From assembly GCA_020723385.1 (NCBI GenBank), contig DYIZ01000018.1:1-58437 (forward strand): a stretch of 58,437 bases of DNA, given 5' to 3'. A program made the position numbers and the translations under genes. The stretch is from Candidatus Aquidulcis sp. GTDB lineage: Bacteria > Chloroflexota > Anaerolineae > Anaerolineales > UBA4823. The notes beneath the pieces were generated by a model. The model worked only from the letters and a program-made list of their open reading frames with translations, had not been told where the DNA came from and did no database searches. This document shows positions 1-10,200 of this stretch, piece after piece. Within the stretch, counting starts at the first letter, position 1. The number at the start of each line of letters is the position of its first letter.

Positions 1-7
1 GCCGGGC

Positions 8-173
8 GGGATACAGCGCCAAACCGGGGGGATAGCGCAAGCGGGGGATGCAGTGCGCCGAGGGGGGAACTCATTTTGGGGGGATCGAGCCTGAGGGGGC
101 AAGGCCGGCGGGGGACAATTCGATTGGGGGATGGATTGCTTTATAGGGGCCGGACGCGTTGGAGCCATTGGGG
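8..173. repeat. Phased G-run array, unit about 17 bases
   Basis: About nine consecutive units of 15 to 24 bases, most opening with a run of four to six G followed by A. Runs begin at 8 (only three G), 26, 43, 62, 78, 95, 110, 126, 146 and 170. The DNA between the runs is not conserved. No convincing coding frame covers the region. The array may continue beyond the left window edge. On the minus strand, which is the coding strand of the glycosyltransferase ending at 337, it would be transcribed as phased C-runs. Function unknown; G-quadruplex formation or Rho loading on the C-rich transcript are possibilities. Confidence 0.5.
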
Positions 174-203
174 ATCAATGATTATAATATCCCCAATGGC
201 TCC
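161..203. repeat. Perfect inverted repeat with AT-rich loop
   Basis: Arms of 15 bases at 161-175 and 189-203 are perfect reverse complements (GGAGCCATTGGGGAT and its complement). The 13-base loop contains ATTATAAT. It lies 134 bases past the stop codon of the minus-strand glycosyltransferase. It has no T-tract on either side, so a terminator role is uncertain. Confidence 0.6.
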
Positions 204-275
204 GAGGGGGGAATTTTCGATGCACTCTCCAAACCTGCATCAAGCGGAACAAGCCAATTGCACAAAACACCCTTC

Positions 276-317
276 GACTACGCTCAGGGAACTTTTACAG
301 ACAGTCTGAGCGCAGTC
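276..317. repeat. Inverted repeat downstream of glycosyltransferase
   Basis: GACTACGCTCAG at 276-287 pairs with CTGAGCGCAGTC at 306-317 with one G-T wobble. The arms extend further with one mismatch (CTTC against AAAG). It begins 20 bases after the minus-strand stop at 337 and could act as the transcription end of that gene, although no U-tract follows. Confidence 0.5.
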
Positions 318-336
318 AAAGACAGTTGATCCCCGC

Positions 337-1725
337 TTACGTGTGTATCTTTCCAACCCGCCGCCTCAAGAAGAGATAGACGAACATCGAGCCGGCTGCG
401 GTTAACGCGGCGTACAGCCAGGTGCGCTGGGAGACGCGCCGCACTTTCTTGACCCGTGAAACCATCGAGACGGTTCTCTCAGCCAGCACACGGCGCACCT
501 GTCCCGGCGGCAGCAGGGCGATCATGCGGGCCAGGTGAATCCCGTCTATCGGGATGGTGGCATCCTGATCGTTCGCCAGATCCTCATAGGCTTCGGATGC
601 CATCGCCATCACGTTTCCCCAGTCGAGGTGCTGCACCCGCTGGCGGGCGTTCTGGCATAGGCGGTCGTATTCCACTTGTGAAAGGTTGCATATCCTTTCT
701 ACACGTCGCGCAAACTCGGCAGGGCTGGTTTCCTTTGGGAGACGGGCGCCGTTGGTATCGTCCACCAGCTCGTCAACCGTTTCATTCGACAAACCAATGA
801 CCGGCGTGCCCGAAGCCAGCGCCTCGATCACCACCAGGCTTTGGACTTCCATCTTCGAAGCCGAAACGACCACGTGCGATTGTTCGTAACGGCGGGGGAT
901 CTCACCGTGCTGGATTTCACCGGTGAATTCCACCCGGTCGAGCAGCCCTTGTTGTTGGGTGTATGTTTCGATCTCTTGCAGGTATTGGGGATCAATCGCC
1001 GTGCCGATGATGCGCAGCCGGTAATTGGCCGGCAGGTGGGAAAGCATCTCGATCAGGTATGCCTGGTTCTTGCGCCGGGTGATGAAGCCGATGAAACTCA
1101 GAATCTTTGTGCTTTGGGTCACATCGGCGGAGCGGCAAAGATCATATTTGCGAAGAAAGCGCCCATTTGGAATGGTGAAAATGCGGCCCGTGTAACCAAA
1201 GTCGCGAATGCTTTTACCGACGATTGGATTTAGTGCAATGACGGCGTCACAATTCCGGTAGAAGTCTTCCAAAAAACGCATCGTCACCGGCTCGGCGATG
1301 AAATCCAGCGGCAGCTTGATCACATCTTTTGTGCCGAACTCGAGGCTCTTCTGCGGGATGACGTGTGCTGTGTAAACGAACGGGATATGCGACATTTTCG
1401 CCCAGACCTGGCCGATCAACCCGAGCAGGGTGGGATCGTGGGCGTGAACGATGTCAGGCTGGAACTGGTCGAGCAGGGAGAATATTTGCTGGATGTTGCG
1501 TTGGGTGAACAGGGGGATACGGAGGCTGCCTGTGCCGGTAGATTTGACTGTGAAAATCCGCAGGTTGGTTTTGTTGGCGGGTGTCAGTTCGGTGCGGTCG
1601 CCGGGGCAGAGCAGGAGGACATCATACTGGCTGGCAAAGGTTTCGGCCATTTCGTGAGCGGCGCGCCCGTTGCCGCCGCCGTAGCCAGGATAAAAGGCCG
1701 ATATGTAAACGATACGTCGAGTCAT
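337..1725 (-). CDS. Glycosyltransferase family 4 with C-terminal membrane helix
   Basis: 462 residues, GT-B fold. The N-terminus has the glycine-rich acceptor-side loop (PGYGGGNGRAAHEMA, about residues 13-27), then a PDIVHAHDP motif near residue 90. The C-terminal half has the donor-side signature EALASGTPVIGL and a downstream VDELVDD acidic segment typical of GT4 enzymes such as those making exopolysaccharide or glycolipids. The last 25 residues form one hydrophobic helix (LYAALTAAGSMFVYLFL) followed by RRR, so the enzyme is probably anchored to the inner face of the membrane. The sugar donor and acceptor cannot be read from sequence. It follows the MFS gene by 84 bases on the same strand. 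A TATAAT on the minus strand at 1770-1775 could be its own promoter -10. Confidence 0.88.
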   Translation of the reverse strand: MTRRIVYISAFYPGYGGGNGRAAHEMAETFASQYDVLLLCPGDRTELTPANKTNLRIFTVKSTGTGSLRIPLFTQRNIQQIFSLLDQFQPDIVHAHDPTLLGLIGQVWAKMSHIPFVYTAHVIPQKSLEFGTKDVIKLPLDFIAEPVTMRFLEDFYRNCDAVIALNPIVGKSIRDFGYTGRIFTIPNGRFLRKYDLCRSADVTQSTKILSFIGFITRRKNQAYLIEMLSHLPANYRLRIIGTAIDPQYLQEIETYTQQQGLLDRVEFTGEIQHGEIPRRYEQSHVVVSASKMEVQSLVVIEALASGTPVIGLSNETVDELVDDTNGARLPKETSPAEFARRVERICNLSQVEYDRLCQNARQRVQHLDWGNVMAMASEAYEDLANDQDATIPIDGIHLARMIALLPPGQVRRVLAERTVSMVSRVKKVRRVSQRTWLYAALTAAGSMFVYLFLRRRVGKIHT

Positions 1726-1809
1726 TTCAGATTAACGCGCCGCTATTGACGGTCGCGCCTCCGGGGAGAATTATAACCGCGAAAGAGGCAGCGCCGTTGG
1801 AACAGGCGG

Positions 1810-2985
1810 TCACTCCTCGACTGGTTGACCAGCCAAGGAGGATCGGCTGGCTATCTGGGTGATGATGAAAACGCTGACGAGCAGAAGGGCTACAACGCCA
1901 TAAGCCAGCCGGATTCCCACCGCGTCGGCCAAACCTCCCAGCACCAGCGGGAGCGCCAGGATGGCGACACCCGACGCCAAAGTCGTGCGTTCGCTGGCCT
2001 GAATTGTGTTGTTAGGGGCTGTACCAATTGCTAAAGACTGGATCAATGGATACAAGCTGGCGACGCCCAACCCGGTAATGAACAAACCCGCCAACGCAAG
2101 CGGGGCGCTTTTCGCTGCCCAATAGATTGAAAATCCTGCGCCAGCCGTCAGGATGGAGAGCATGACCAGCTTATGGGTGGAAAATCGCTGCACTAGCTTG
2201 CTCCCGACCAATCGCCCCAGGATCATAGCGGCCAGGAACAGGCTGACGGCCTGGGCCGCGTTGGCCATCGGCATCCCGATTGCTTTTTCCAGGTACCCTG
2301 CGCTCCACGAGATCATACAGAATTCGACCGAGATCGCCAGGACGAGCGCTGTCCAATAAACCCAAAACAGGATCGGCAGGGGCTGCCGTTTTCGATGGGA
2401 TTCCTGCTCCGGCGAGGCCGCGGCGGGCGGGGGAGCAGCCTTTCGGAAAACCAGGCTCATCAACAAGGGTGTCAAAGCCGCCAGCGCCAGCGCTGTTCGC
2501 CACCCGCCGGGCAGGCGGGCAAACCACCCTACCAGCAGCGGAGCTGCGCTGGAGACTAGAGAGGCGATAACGTTGGCCTCCGAAAGGGCGACAGGGCGCA
2601 TCTCCCCGTGCTGGTCAGAGAGCGCCGAGGGGACAATAATCAGGATCAGGGAACCGACCAATCCCATCGAGAACGCGGCTCCCACGGTCACCGCCGGGGT
2701 TTGGCCTACCAACAGGAGCACGACGCTCACGCTCATCCCGAAAGCTCCCAGCCAGAGAGATCGCCAGCGCCCGATGCGGTTGATCACCCATCGCCCGCCC
2801 AATCCTACGATCAGGATGCCAACGGCAAACGCAGTGAAATACAAGCTGCCGACCGTGTAAGACAGATCGAGCTCGTCTTTTAAAAATGGTGTGATCGGGC
2901 CGAGGATATTGAGAAAAAAGCCATAGAAAGCCAGGAGCAGGTAGGCCAGCCAGGTAAAGGGATCCCGGCGAAAAGTTTTGGGCAT
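1810..2985 (-). CDS. Major facilitator superfamily transporter
   Basis: 391 residues with about 12 hydrophobic segments in two halves separated by a charged loop near residues 190-205 (PEQESHRKRQPL), the standard MFS layout. The first cytoplasmic loop carries GLGGRWVINRIGRWRSL, a good match to the MFS motif A (GxLaDrxGrr). The substrate is not evident. A purine-rich ribosome site (AAAAGGAAA) precedes the ATG at 2985. The gene is divergent from a DeoR-type regulator 152 bases away, which suggests that the regulator controls it in response to a sugar or sugar phosphate; that link is inferred from position only. Confidence 0.85.
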   Translation of the reverse strand: MPKTFRRDPFTWLAYLLLAFYGFFLNILGPITPFLKDELDLSYTVGSLYFTAFAVGILIVGLGGRWVINRIGRWRSLWLGAFGMSVSVVLLLVGQTPAVTVGAAFSMGLVGSLILIIVPSALSDQHGEMRPVALSEANVIASLVSSAAPLLVGWFARLPGGWRTALALAALTPLLMSLVFRKAAPPPAAASPEQESHRKRQPLPILFWVYWTALVLAISVEFCMISWSAGYLEKAIGMPMANAAQAVSLFLAAMILGRLVGSKLVQRFSTHKLVMLSILTAGAGFSIYWAAKSAPLALAGLFITGLGVASLYPLIQSLAIGTAPNNTIQASERTTLASGVAILALPLVLGGLADAVGIRLAYGVVALLLVSVFIITQIASRSSLAGQPVEE

Positions 2986-3011
2986 AAGTATTTTCCTTTT
3001 GATACATGATT

Positions 3012-3026
3012 GGCCGTTTCACGGCC
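3012..3026. repeat. Short palindrome in divergent promoter region
   Basis: GGCCGT and ACGGCC (3012-3017 and 3021-3026) flank a three-base loop between the MFS gene and the DeoR gene. It sits within the 5' leader of the MFS transcript. It could be an operator half or a leader hairpin; nothing further supports either reading. Confidence 0.3.
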
Positions 3027-3058
3027 TGGAGGAATAATCATCCCTCCTCGGATAATTG

Positions 3059-3067
3059 TGATATACT
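3059..3067 (+). promoter_or_regulatory. Extended -10 promoter for DeoR-type regulator
   Basis: TGATATACT is an extended -10 (TG-N-TATACT) 70 bases upstream of the regulator's start codon. No clear -35 is visible at the expected distance, as is common for extended -10 promoters. The region down to 3120 is strongly AT-rich compared with its surroundings. Confidence 0.4.
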
Positions 3068-3079
3068 TGCATTATAACA

Positions 3080-3117
3080 GCAAAAACAAGAAATATAAAG
3101 CATAACAACGCAAAAAC
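3080..3117. promoter_or_regulatory. Candidate DeoR operator, direct repeats
   Basis: GCAAAAAC occurs at 3080-3087 and again at 3110-3117, exactly 30 bases (about three helical turns) apart, with a related GCATAAC between them. DeoR-family repressors often bind phased direct repeats upstream of their own gene. This is a positional inference. Confidence 0.35.
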
Positions 3118-3137
3118 GTGCAATTCTTGGAGGCGTT

Positions 3138-3893
3138 ATGTTATCTGCTGAACGGCGTCAATACATTTTGGATGTTTTGAAACGCGATGGCCGCGTGGTC
3201 GTTCCAACTCTGGGAGAGGCGCTCGGGGTTTCGATTGACACCATCCGGCGGGATTTGCGCGACCTGGCAGCGGAGGGGCTGCTCCAGCGGGTGCACGGCG
3301 GAGCGCTGCCCGCCTCTCCGGCCAACACCAGCTTCGCTGACCGCCAGCGCAACCTGACTCCCGAAAAGGTATCTATCGCCGCAAGAGCCGCACAATTGGC
3401 GCAGCGCGGCATGGTGATCGCGATGGGGGGCGGCATCACCAACGTGCAGACTGCCCAGCATTTCCCATACGACTTGCAGGCGACGGTCATCACCCATAAT
3501 CCTCCGGTGGCGATCGCATTGGCGGACCATCCCGGTATCGAGGTGATCCTGGTTGGCGGGCGGTTATTCAAATATACGATGGTGACGGTTGGCGCGGAGA
3601 CGGTCAATGCGTTTGCCCAGGTGCGCGTCGATTTGTGTTTCCTGGGTGTGTGCAGCCTGCACCCCGAGATCGGCGTCAGCAATGTTCATTACGAGGAAGT
3701 GCAGGTGCAGAAGGCGATGATCGCCTGCGCGGGGGAAGTGGTAGCCCTGGCTTCTTCCGAAAAACTTGGCACGGCCTCACCCTTCGTGATTGGCCCGTTG
3801 AGCGATCTGAATTTGATGGTTACCGACCAGGGAATCAACGAGGAAGGCCTGGCGCCGTACCGGGCAGCGGGAATCGAGATTATACGAGTTTAG
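3138..3893 (+). CDS. DeoR-family transcriptional regulator
   Basis: 251 residues. The N-terminal HTH_DeoR domain covers residues 1-57: ERRQYILDVLKRDGRV, then the recognition helix segment VSIDTIRRDLRDL, then LLQRVHGGA, which are the classic family signatures. Residues 75-230 form the DeoRC sensor domain (related to ribose-5-phosphate isomerase), with the GGGITN phosphate-loop segment and the late GASE/ASSEKLG segment near residue 213. Such proteins are repressors released by phosphorylated sugars. A strong ribosome site (TTGGAGGCG) lies five bases before the ATG. Divergent from an MFS transporter; target inferred, effector unknown. Confidence 0.92.
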   Translation: MLSAERRQYILDVLKRDGRVVVPTLGEALGVSIDTIRRDLRDLAAEGLLQRVHGGALPASPANTSFADRQRNLTPEKVSIAARAAQLAQRGMVIAMGGGITNVQTAQHFPYDLQATVITHNPPVAIALADHPGIEVILVGGRLFKYTMVTVGAETVNAFAQVRVDLCFLGVCSLHPEIGVSNVHYEEVQVQKAMIACAGEVVALASSEKLGTASPFVIGPLSDLNLMVTDQGINEEGLAPYRAAGIEIIRV

Positions 3894-4228
3894 CTGGGGA
3901 TTGCGTTGCAGGGGATTTTAGGGAATAAATTCTGTAAGCGACACCAACCTCACAATTCGTCCGACTAATGAATAAGTTCGGCTCTCCCGCCGAAGACGGG
4001 AGAGCCATAAATTCATTAGGCGGTTGCAGTATTCCTGAGAAGCTATTTAACGAAACTGTCAGAATATTTCCGCAGATTAATACGGAATAAGATGTTATTA
4101 TAATTTCCATCTATGAGTAGAACAGTCAATCGAGCGGAAAAGCATGCGGGGTATTTCGAAATGCCTCGACCGGGTTGCAAGTAGCGCCTGCCTTATCAAA
4201 CCTCAGCCATCTAAGGAGAAAAGTGAAT
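3894..4228. other. Intergenic region, 335 bases
   Basis: AT-rich spacer between the DeoR gene and the giant secreted protein. Apart from the hairpin at 3965-4019 no gene is supported. Near 4094-4099 the sequence TTATTATAAT could serve as a -10 for the downstream gene, but no convincing -35 was found. The 54 bases before 4229 can be read in frame with the large protein but lie upstream of its ribosome site. Confidence 0.5.
3965..4019 (+). terminator. Bipartite hairpin after DeoR gene
   Basis: Inner stem GGCTCTCCCG (3980-3989) with CGGGAGAGCC (3997-4006) and outer stem CTAATGAAT (3965-3973) with ATTCATTAG (4011-4019). Both are perfect. There is no long T-tract, so it may be a weak or factor-assisted terminator for the regulator. 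Confidence 0.5.
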
Positions 4229-7200
4229 ATGTCACCGAATGCCTCAGGCAAGTCACGATCGAAGTTATTGGCCTCAATATTTTCATTCGCACTGATTTTG
4301 ATTCTGGCGCTCAACCTGTTACCTGTCTTGCCAGCCCAGGCGGAATCAGGCGGCCCGGATGTATTTGGATACATATTCGAGGACTCGACTGAGCCAGGCG
4401 GGCCAGCTTATACCTGGGAGGAAATCAGCGCCACCGGCTCCGAACTGACCGACAGCTCCAATTATGATGATTCCTACCTGGGGCCAATCCCCATTGGCTT
4501 CGATTTCACGTACTACGGGAATACTTACACCGACTTGTATGTGAGCAGCAACGGTTACATTTCTTTCGGAGCAGGCTATGGTACGATCCCGGGCGGGATG
4601 CTGCCCGATACCGGTGATCCCAACAATGCCATCATACCGTTGGGCTACGATAAATATATTCTCGGCGGGACGAGCCACGTCTATTACGAGACCTTGAGCA
4701 GCCCCAACCGTTTTGTGGTGGAATTCGTGGCTCTGGACGAATGCTGTGTCAGCGGGAATCGATCCACTTTCGAGATCATCCTCTATTCCGATGGCGTTAT
4801 TCTGACTCAATACCAGACGGTAACCGGCACTACCTCTGTTGTCGGCATCGAAAACGCCGACGGCACGGATGGCCTCAACTACCCGGCTGCAAATGTGGCG
4901 GATAACCTTGCCGTCCGTTACGCGCAAGCCAACCGCGTGTTTATGCTCCCATCATCGGATATGAGACGCGGTTTGCCTGGCAGCAGCGTGATCTTCAATC
5001 AAACGTTGTTTAACGACACCGGGGCCGACGACAGCTTCGACTTGTCTGTTTTCGGCAGCACCTGGCCGGTGACGCTGTCTATCACCAATACCGGCGTCAT
5101 ATCCAATAACGGCTCGATCACCTTCACTGTGGAAGTAGATATTCCCCCCCTGGCAGCCTTCGGTGATAGCGACGATTTCGATGTGATTGCTGCATCGGTG
5201 ACCGGCCCCGGCAACTACACAACCGCTGCCTCCCTCACGGTCTTGGCAGCTCGCCTGGGTTACGTTTTTGACTCCGGAAACGATGAGATTGTGGTTTTAG
5301 ATACGGCCAACCATACGGACACAGGCATCGTTATAGATATCACTCCCTATGGTCAAACGCCTTTCCGCGGCTCGCTCACGCCGGATGGTTCGCAGCTTTA
5401 TGTCAGCCTGTTGAACAGTGATAATGTGCTGATTGTGGATACAGCCACCAACACCCCTGTCACGACCCTCGATGTGGGCGACAGCCCGCATGGGATTGCC
5501 TTCAGCAGTGATGGCGCCTATGCTTTTGTCGCCAACCAGTATGGCGGCACGGTTTCGGTGATTGACACCAGCGTGCCCACTGTGACGCTCACCCTCCCGG
5601 TCGGCAACCGCCCATTGAGTGTCGCCTCCGTTCCCTGCCTGGACAAGGTGTATATCACCAACCGCAACGATAACACGGTCAGTGTGATTGATTCGACAAC
5701 GATGACCGTCACGCAGACGATTTACGGGTTCGCGTCCCCCTGGGACATCGTTGTTTCCCCCTTTGGTCACCGCGCCTATGTAACCAACCAGGATGATGGC
5801 TCGATTGGCGTCATTGATATTGCCAGTGATACCCTGGTGGATACCTGGGAAATCGGCGGTGAGTGGATCGCCGGCATGGATATTTCGCCCGATGGCCGCA
5901 CGCTCTATGTGGCCGATGCGAATACCGGGATGATGCATCTGGTTGATGCTTTTAGTGGGGATCTTCTCGACACCCTGCTGCTGGACTCAGAGGGTGAAAC
6001 CATTTGGGAAGTCGAAGCCTTTGCATCCGGCGCCGGCGATTATGTTTATGCCAGTTTGCCATATAGCTATGGCGTGGGGGTCGTTGATACCGTGACTCAT
6101 GACATGGTTGAAACCATCCCACTGGGCGTGGATAGTGAACCGCGCGGGTTTGCTCTTTTCCCGCCGGAAACAACCTGCCTCAGCGGGGTGATTGTGGCTC
6201 CGAGCGGCATTACTGAGATTGGGGCGCTCGGCAGCAGTGTGATTTTTGTAGAAAACGTATTCAACTTGACTGGCGCCGACGACAGCTTCGACCTGTCTAT
6301 TTCCGGTTATAGCTGGCCGGCAACTCTGTCTATCACAAACACCGGCACGATAATAGATGGCGGCTCGATCACTTTCACGGTACAGATGGATATTCCCGCA
6401 GGCGCTGTCGTTGGCGACAGCGATACTTTTGATGTAATGGCTGATTCGGTGAATTTTCCAGGAATCTTCACCGATGCGGCTGCCTTAACCGCTCGTGTTC
6501 CCCGCAATGGTTATGTCTTCGACTCGGACCTGGATTTGATCCACGTTGTGGATACCCTGGCGCACGAAGATTTACGCGCCCCGATTGACGTGACTCCCTT
6601 TGGTTCTATGCCTCTTCGGGGTTCGCTTACGCCGGATGGTTCGCAGCTCTATGTCAGCCTGATAAACAGTAATAATGTGCTGATTGTGGATACAGCCACC
6701 AACACTCCTGTCACGGCCCTCGATGTGGGCGACAGCCCGCATGGGATTGCCTTCAGCAATGATGGCGCGTATGCTTTTGTCGCCAACCAGGGCAGCGACA
6801 GTGTTTCAGTGATTGATACCAGCGTGCCTACGGTGACAGTCGCCATTCCGGTGAGTTATCGTCCGATAAGCGTCGCGGCTGTTCCCTGCCTGGACAAAGT
6901 TTACGTCACCAACAGGAATAATGACAGTGTCAGCGTGATTGATTCCACAACGATGACCGTCACGCAGACGATTTACGGGTTCGCGTATCCCTGGGATATC
7001 GTTGTTTCTCCCTACGGCTATCGCGCTTATGTGACCAACCAGGGGAACGGCTCAATCGGCGTGATTGATACGATCAACGACACATTGGTGGATACCTGGG
7101 ACGTTGGCGGCGAGTGGATCGCTGGCATGGACATCTCAGCCGATGGCCGCACGCTCTATGTGGCCGATGCCCGCGCTGGGGCTACGTATATTATAGATAC

Positions 7201-10200
7201 GTTAACCGGTGAACTGCTCGATACGATTGTGTCGGCGGAAGAAGATGCAGTCTGGGAAGTTGAAACATTTGCGGAAGGAGCTGGCGATTTTACTTATGTC
7301 AGTGTGCCTTATTATCATCGGATAGATGTCATTGATACCGTCACCAACAATATTATCGAAACCATCCCGGTGAGAGGTGAACCGCGCGGGTTTGCACTGT
7401 TCCCGCCAGAGACATCCTGTCTTGCGGGTGTGATCGTAGCCCCAACCAATGTCACACAATTTGGCATGCCTGGCGGCAGCGTGAGTTTCACGGAACACCT
7501 GATTAATCTCACCGGCGAAGCCGACAGTTTCGACCTGGCGCTTTCTGGCAACACCTGGGATGGCTCGCTCTCCATCACAAATACCGGAATGATTACCCCG
7601 GGGGGAATCGTCACTTTCACGGCCCAAATTGACATCCCACCCAGCGCCGTCGCCAGTGACAGGGATACGTTTACTGTAACGGCAGTCTCAGATGCTTTCC
7701 CACTGGTTTATTCGGATACCGCCAGGCTGACGGCTGGCGTCAGCACGCAAGGATATATCTTTTCTCCATCGGAAAACACGATCTATATTGTGGATCTGAT
7801 AACCCACCAGCTTACGGGTGATGTTATTCATGCGCCAGGCGATGTGCCATACCCCTGGCGCGGCGCTCTCAGCCCGGATGGACGCTGGCTGTATGTCAGC
7901 CTGCGTGCCGAGGAAGGCATCTTGGTGGTTGATACCAGCACCAATACGTCTGTGGATTTCATCGGCCTCAACGGCGCGCCCAATGGCATCGCATTCAGCC
8001 CCGATGGGCAGTTTGCCTTTGTTGCTATGTACTTGAGCACCGACAGCCCCGATGCTGTAGCGGTCATAGATACCGCATCACACACCATCACATCTACGAT
8101 TGGAGTTGGTCACTATCCTGTCAGCGTCGCCGCGACGCCCTGTTCCGACAAGGTTTATGTGACAAATCGAGACTCGGATAGCGTCAGTGTCATTGACCGC
8201 TCATCCCTTGCGGAGATTGCATCCATTCCCGGTTTTGATCAACCCTGGGATGTCGTTGTATCGCCGTATGGCGACCGCGCCTACGTCACCAATTACGGCG
8301 ATGGTACCCTCAGTGTCATCGAGACCGTCAGCGATACCGTGATAGATACCTGGGAGATTGGCGTTGCGTTGCAAGGGATGGATATTTCACCCGATGGCGC
8401 CTTTTTGTATGTTACGAATATCTCCGAGGGCGGCGGGGGCGGGCCATACGCCTCTCCCCAAGGCTTGCCAACGCCCATAGTAGAGCCAGGAACCCTTGTT
8501 GTGGATGCCATGACCGGCGAAGTTTTGGCATCGCTCCCCACCTCCAGCTTTTCATCCTGGGAGGTCGAGGTATTCCCGGAAGGGGCTGGCCCGTACGCCT
8601 ATGTCACCAATTTTTCGAATGGTGATGTATCGGTGTTGAATACAGCGACCAACACCATTCAGGACACAATTGCCCTGCCAGACCAGCCTATGCCGACGGG
8701 ATTGGCGTTGTTCCCGCCAACGACAATTTGCCGTGTGCCAGTTACCAATACCGCTCCAGTGCTCGATCTGATTGGGAACAAGATGATCAACGAGTTAGCT
8801 TCGTTGATCTTTACGGCGACTGCCAGCGACTCTGATATTCCAACCCAAACCTTGACCTTCACACTCGATGCGGGCGCGCCTTCCGGAGCGGCCATCACCC
8901 CGGCGGGCGTGTTCACCTGGACGCCGACCGAAATCCAGGGGCCAGGCGTGTACACCGTCACCGTGCGAGTGACCGACAACGGCACACCTGCGTTGGATGA
9001 CTTCGAGACCATCCAAATCACGGTCAACGAGGTCAATGCGGCTCCCATGCTCGACCCGGTTGGGAACAAGACGATCAATGAGCTGGCCTTGCTGACTTTC
9101 ACGGCGACTGCCAGTGACAGTGACATCCCCACGAATACTTTGACTTTCTCGTTGGATGCTGGTTACCCGTTGGGTGCGGCCATCACCCCGGCGGGTACCT
9201 TCACCTGGACGCCGACCGAAATTCAGGGGCCGGGCGTGTACACCGTCACCGTGCGCGTGACCGACGACGGCACACCGAACCTGAGCGACTTCGAGACCAT
9301 CCAAATCACGGTCAACGAGGTCAATGTGTCTCCGGTGCTCGACCCGATTGGGAACAAGACGATCAATGAGCTGGCCTTGCTGACTTTCACGGCGACTGCC
9401 AGTGACAGTGACATCCCCACGAATACTTTGACTTTCTCGTTGGATGCTGGTTACCCGTTGGGTGCGGCCATCACCCCGGCGGGTACCTTCACCTGGACGC
9501 CGACCGAAATTCAGGGGCCGGGCGTGTACACCGTCACCGTGCGCGTGACCGACGACGGCACACCGAACCTGAGCGACTTCGAGACCATCCAGATCACGGT
9601 CAATGAGGTCAATCTCGCGCCGCAGGCCGTGGATGACGAGTATACCGTCCCCGAAGATGGCGTGTTGAGCGTTACCGCTCCGGGCGTGACGGACAATGAC
9701 AGCGACCCCGACCTGCCTGCCAATGTGTTATCTGTAGCGATGGATGTTTTCCCGGCTCATGGTTTCGTCAATCTCGAACCGGATGGCGCTTTCGTCTATA
9801 CCCCCACGGCCAATTACAATGGGCCAGACAGCTTTATCTATCTCCTCAGCGATGGTGTGCTTACGGATACTGCGGTGGTTTTGATCACTGTCTCACCCGT
9901 CAACGATCCTCCCGTCGTGGATGCCGGGCCGGATCAGGGTGTGGCAGATGGAACGCCGGTTATCTTTAGCGGCAGCTTCACCGATCCCGACCTGGGCGAC
10001 AGCCACACCATCCTTTGGGATTTTGGCGACGGCATCACGCTCACCGGCGATCTCGTCCCAACCCATCTCTACGCCGGAGCCGGCATCTTCACCGCCACCC
10101 TGACCGTCACCGATGGGCAGGAAGCATCCGATTCTGATACCCTGATTGTCACCATTATCCCCAACTTACAAGCCGACCTGGCGATTGCCAAATCCGCCTC

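Noticed and set aside
76-309. Short open frame in the G-run array
   Set aside because: No ribosome site, composition is Gly/Arg from the G-runs, and it runs through both inverted repeats.
8755-9618. CRISPR or mobile element suggested by tandem repeats
   Set aside because: The 288-base period equals one 96-residue protein domain; it is domain duplication inside a coding sequence.
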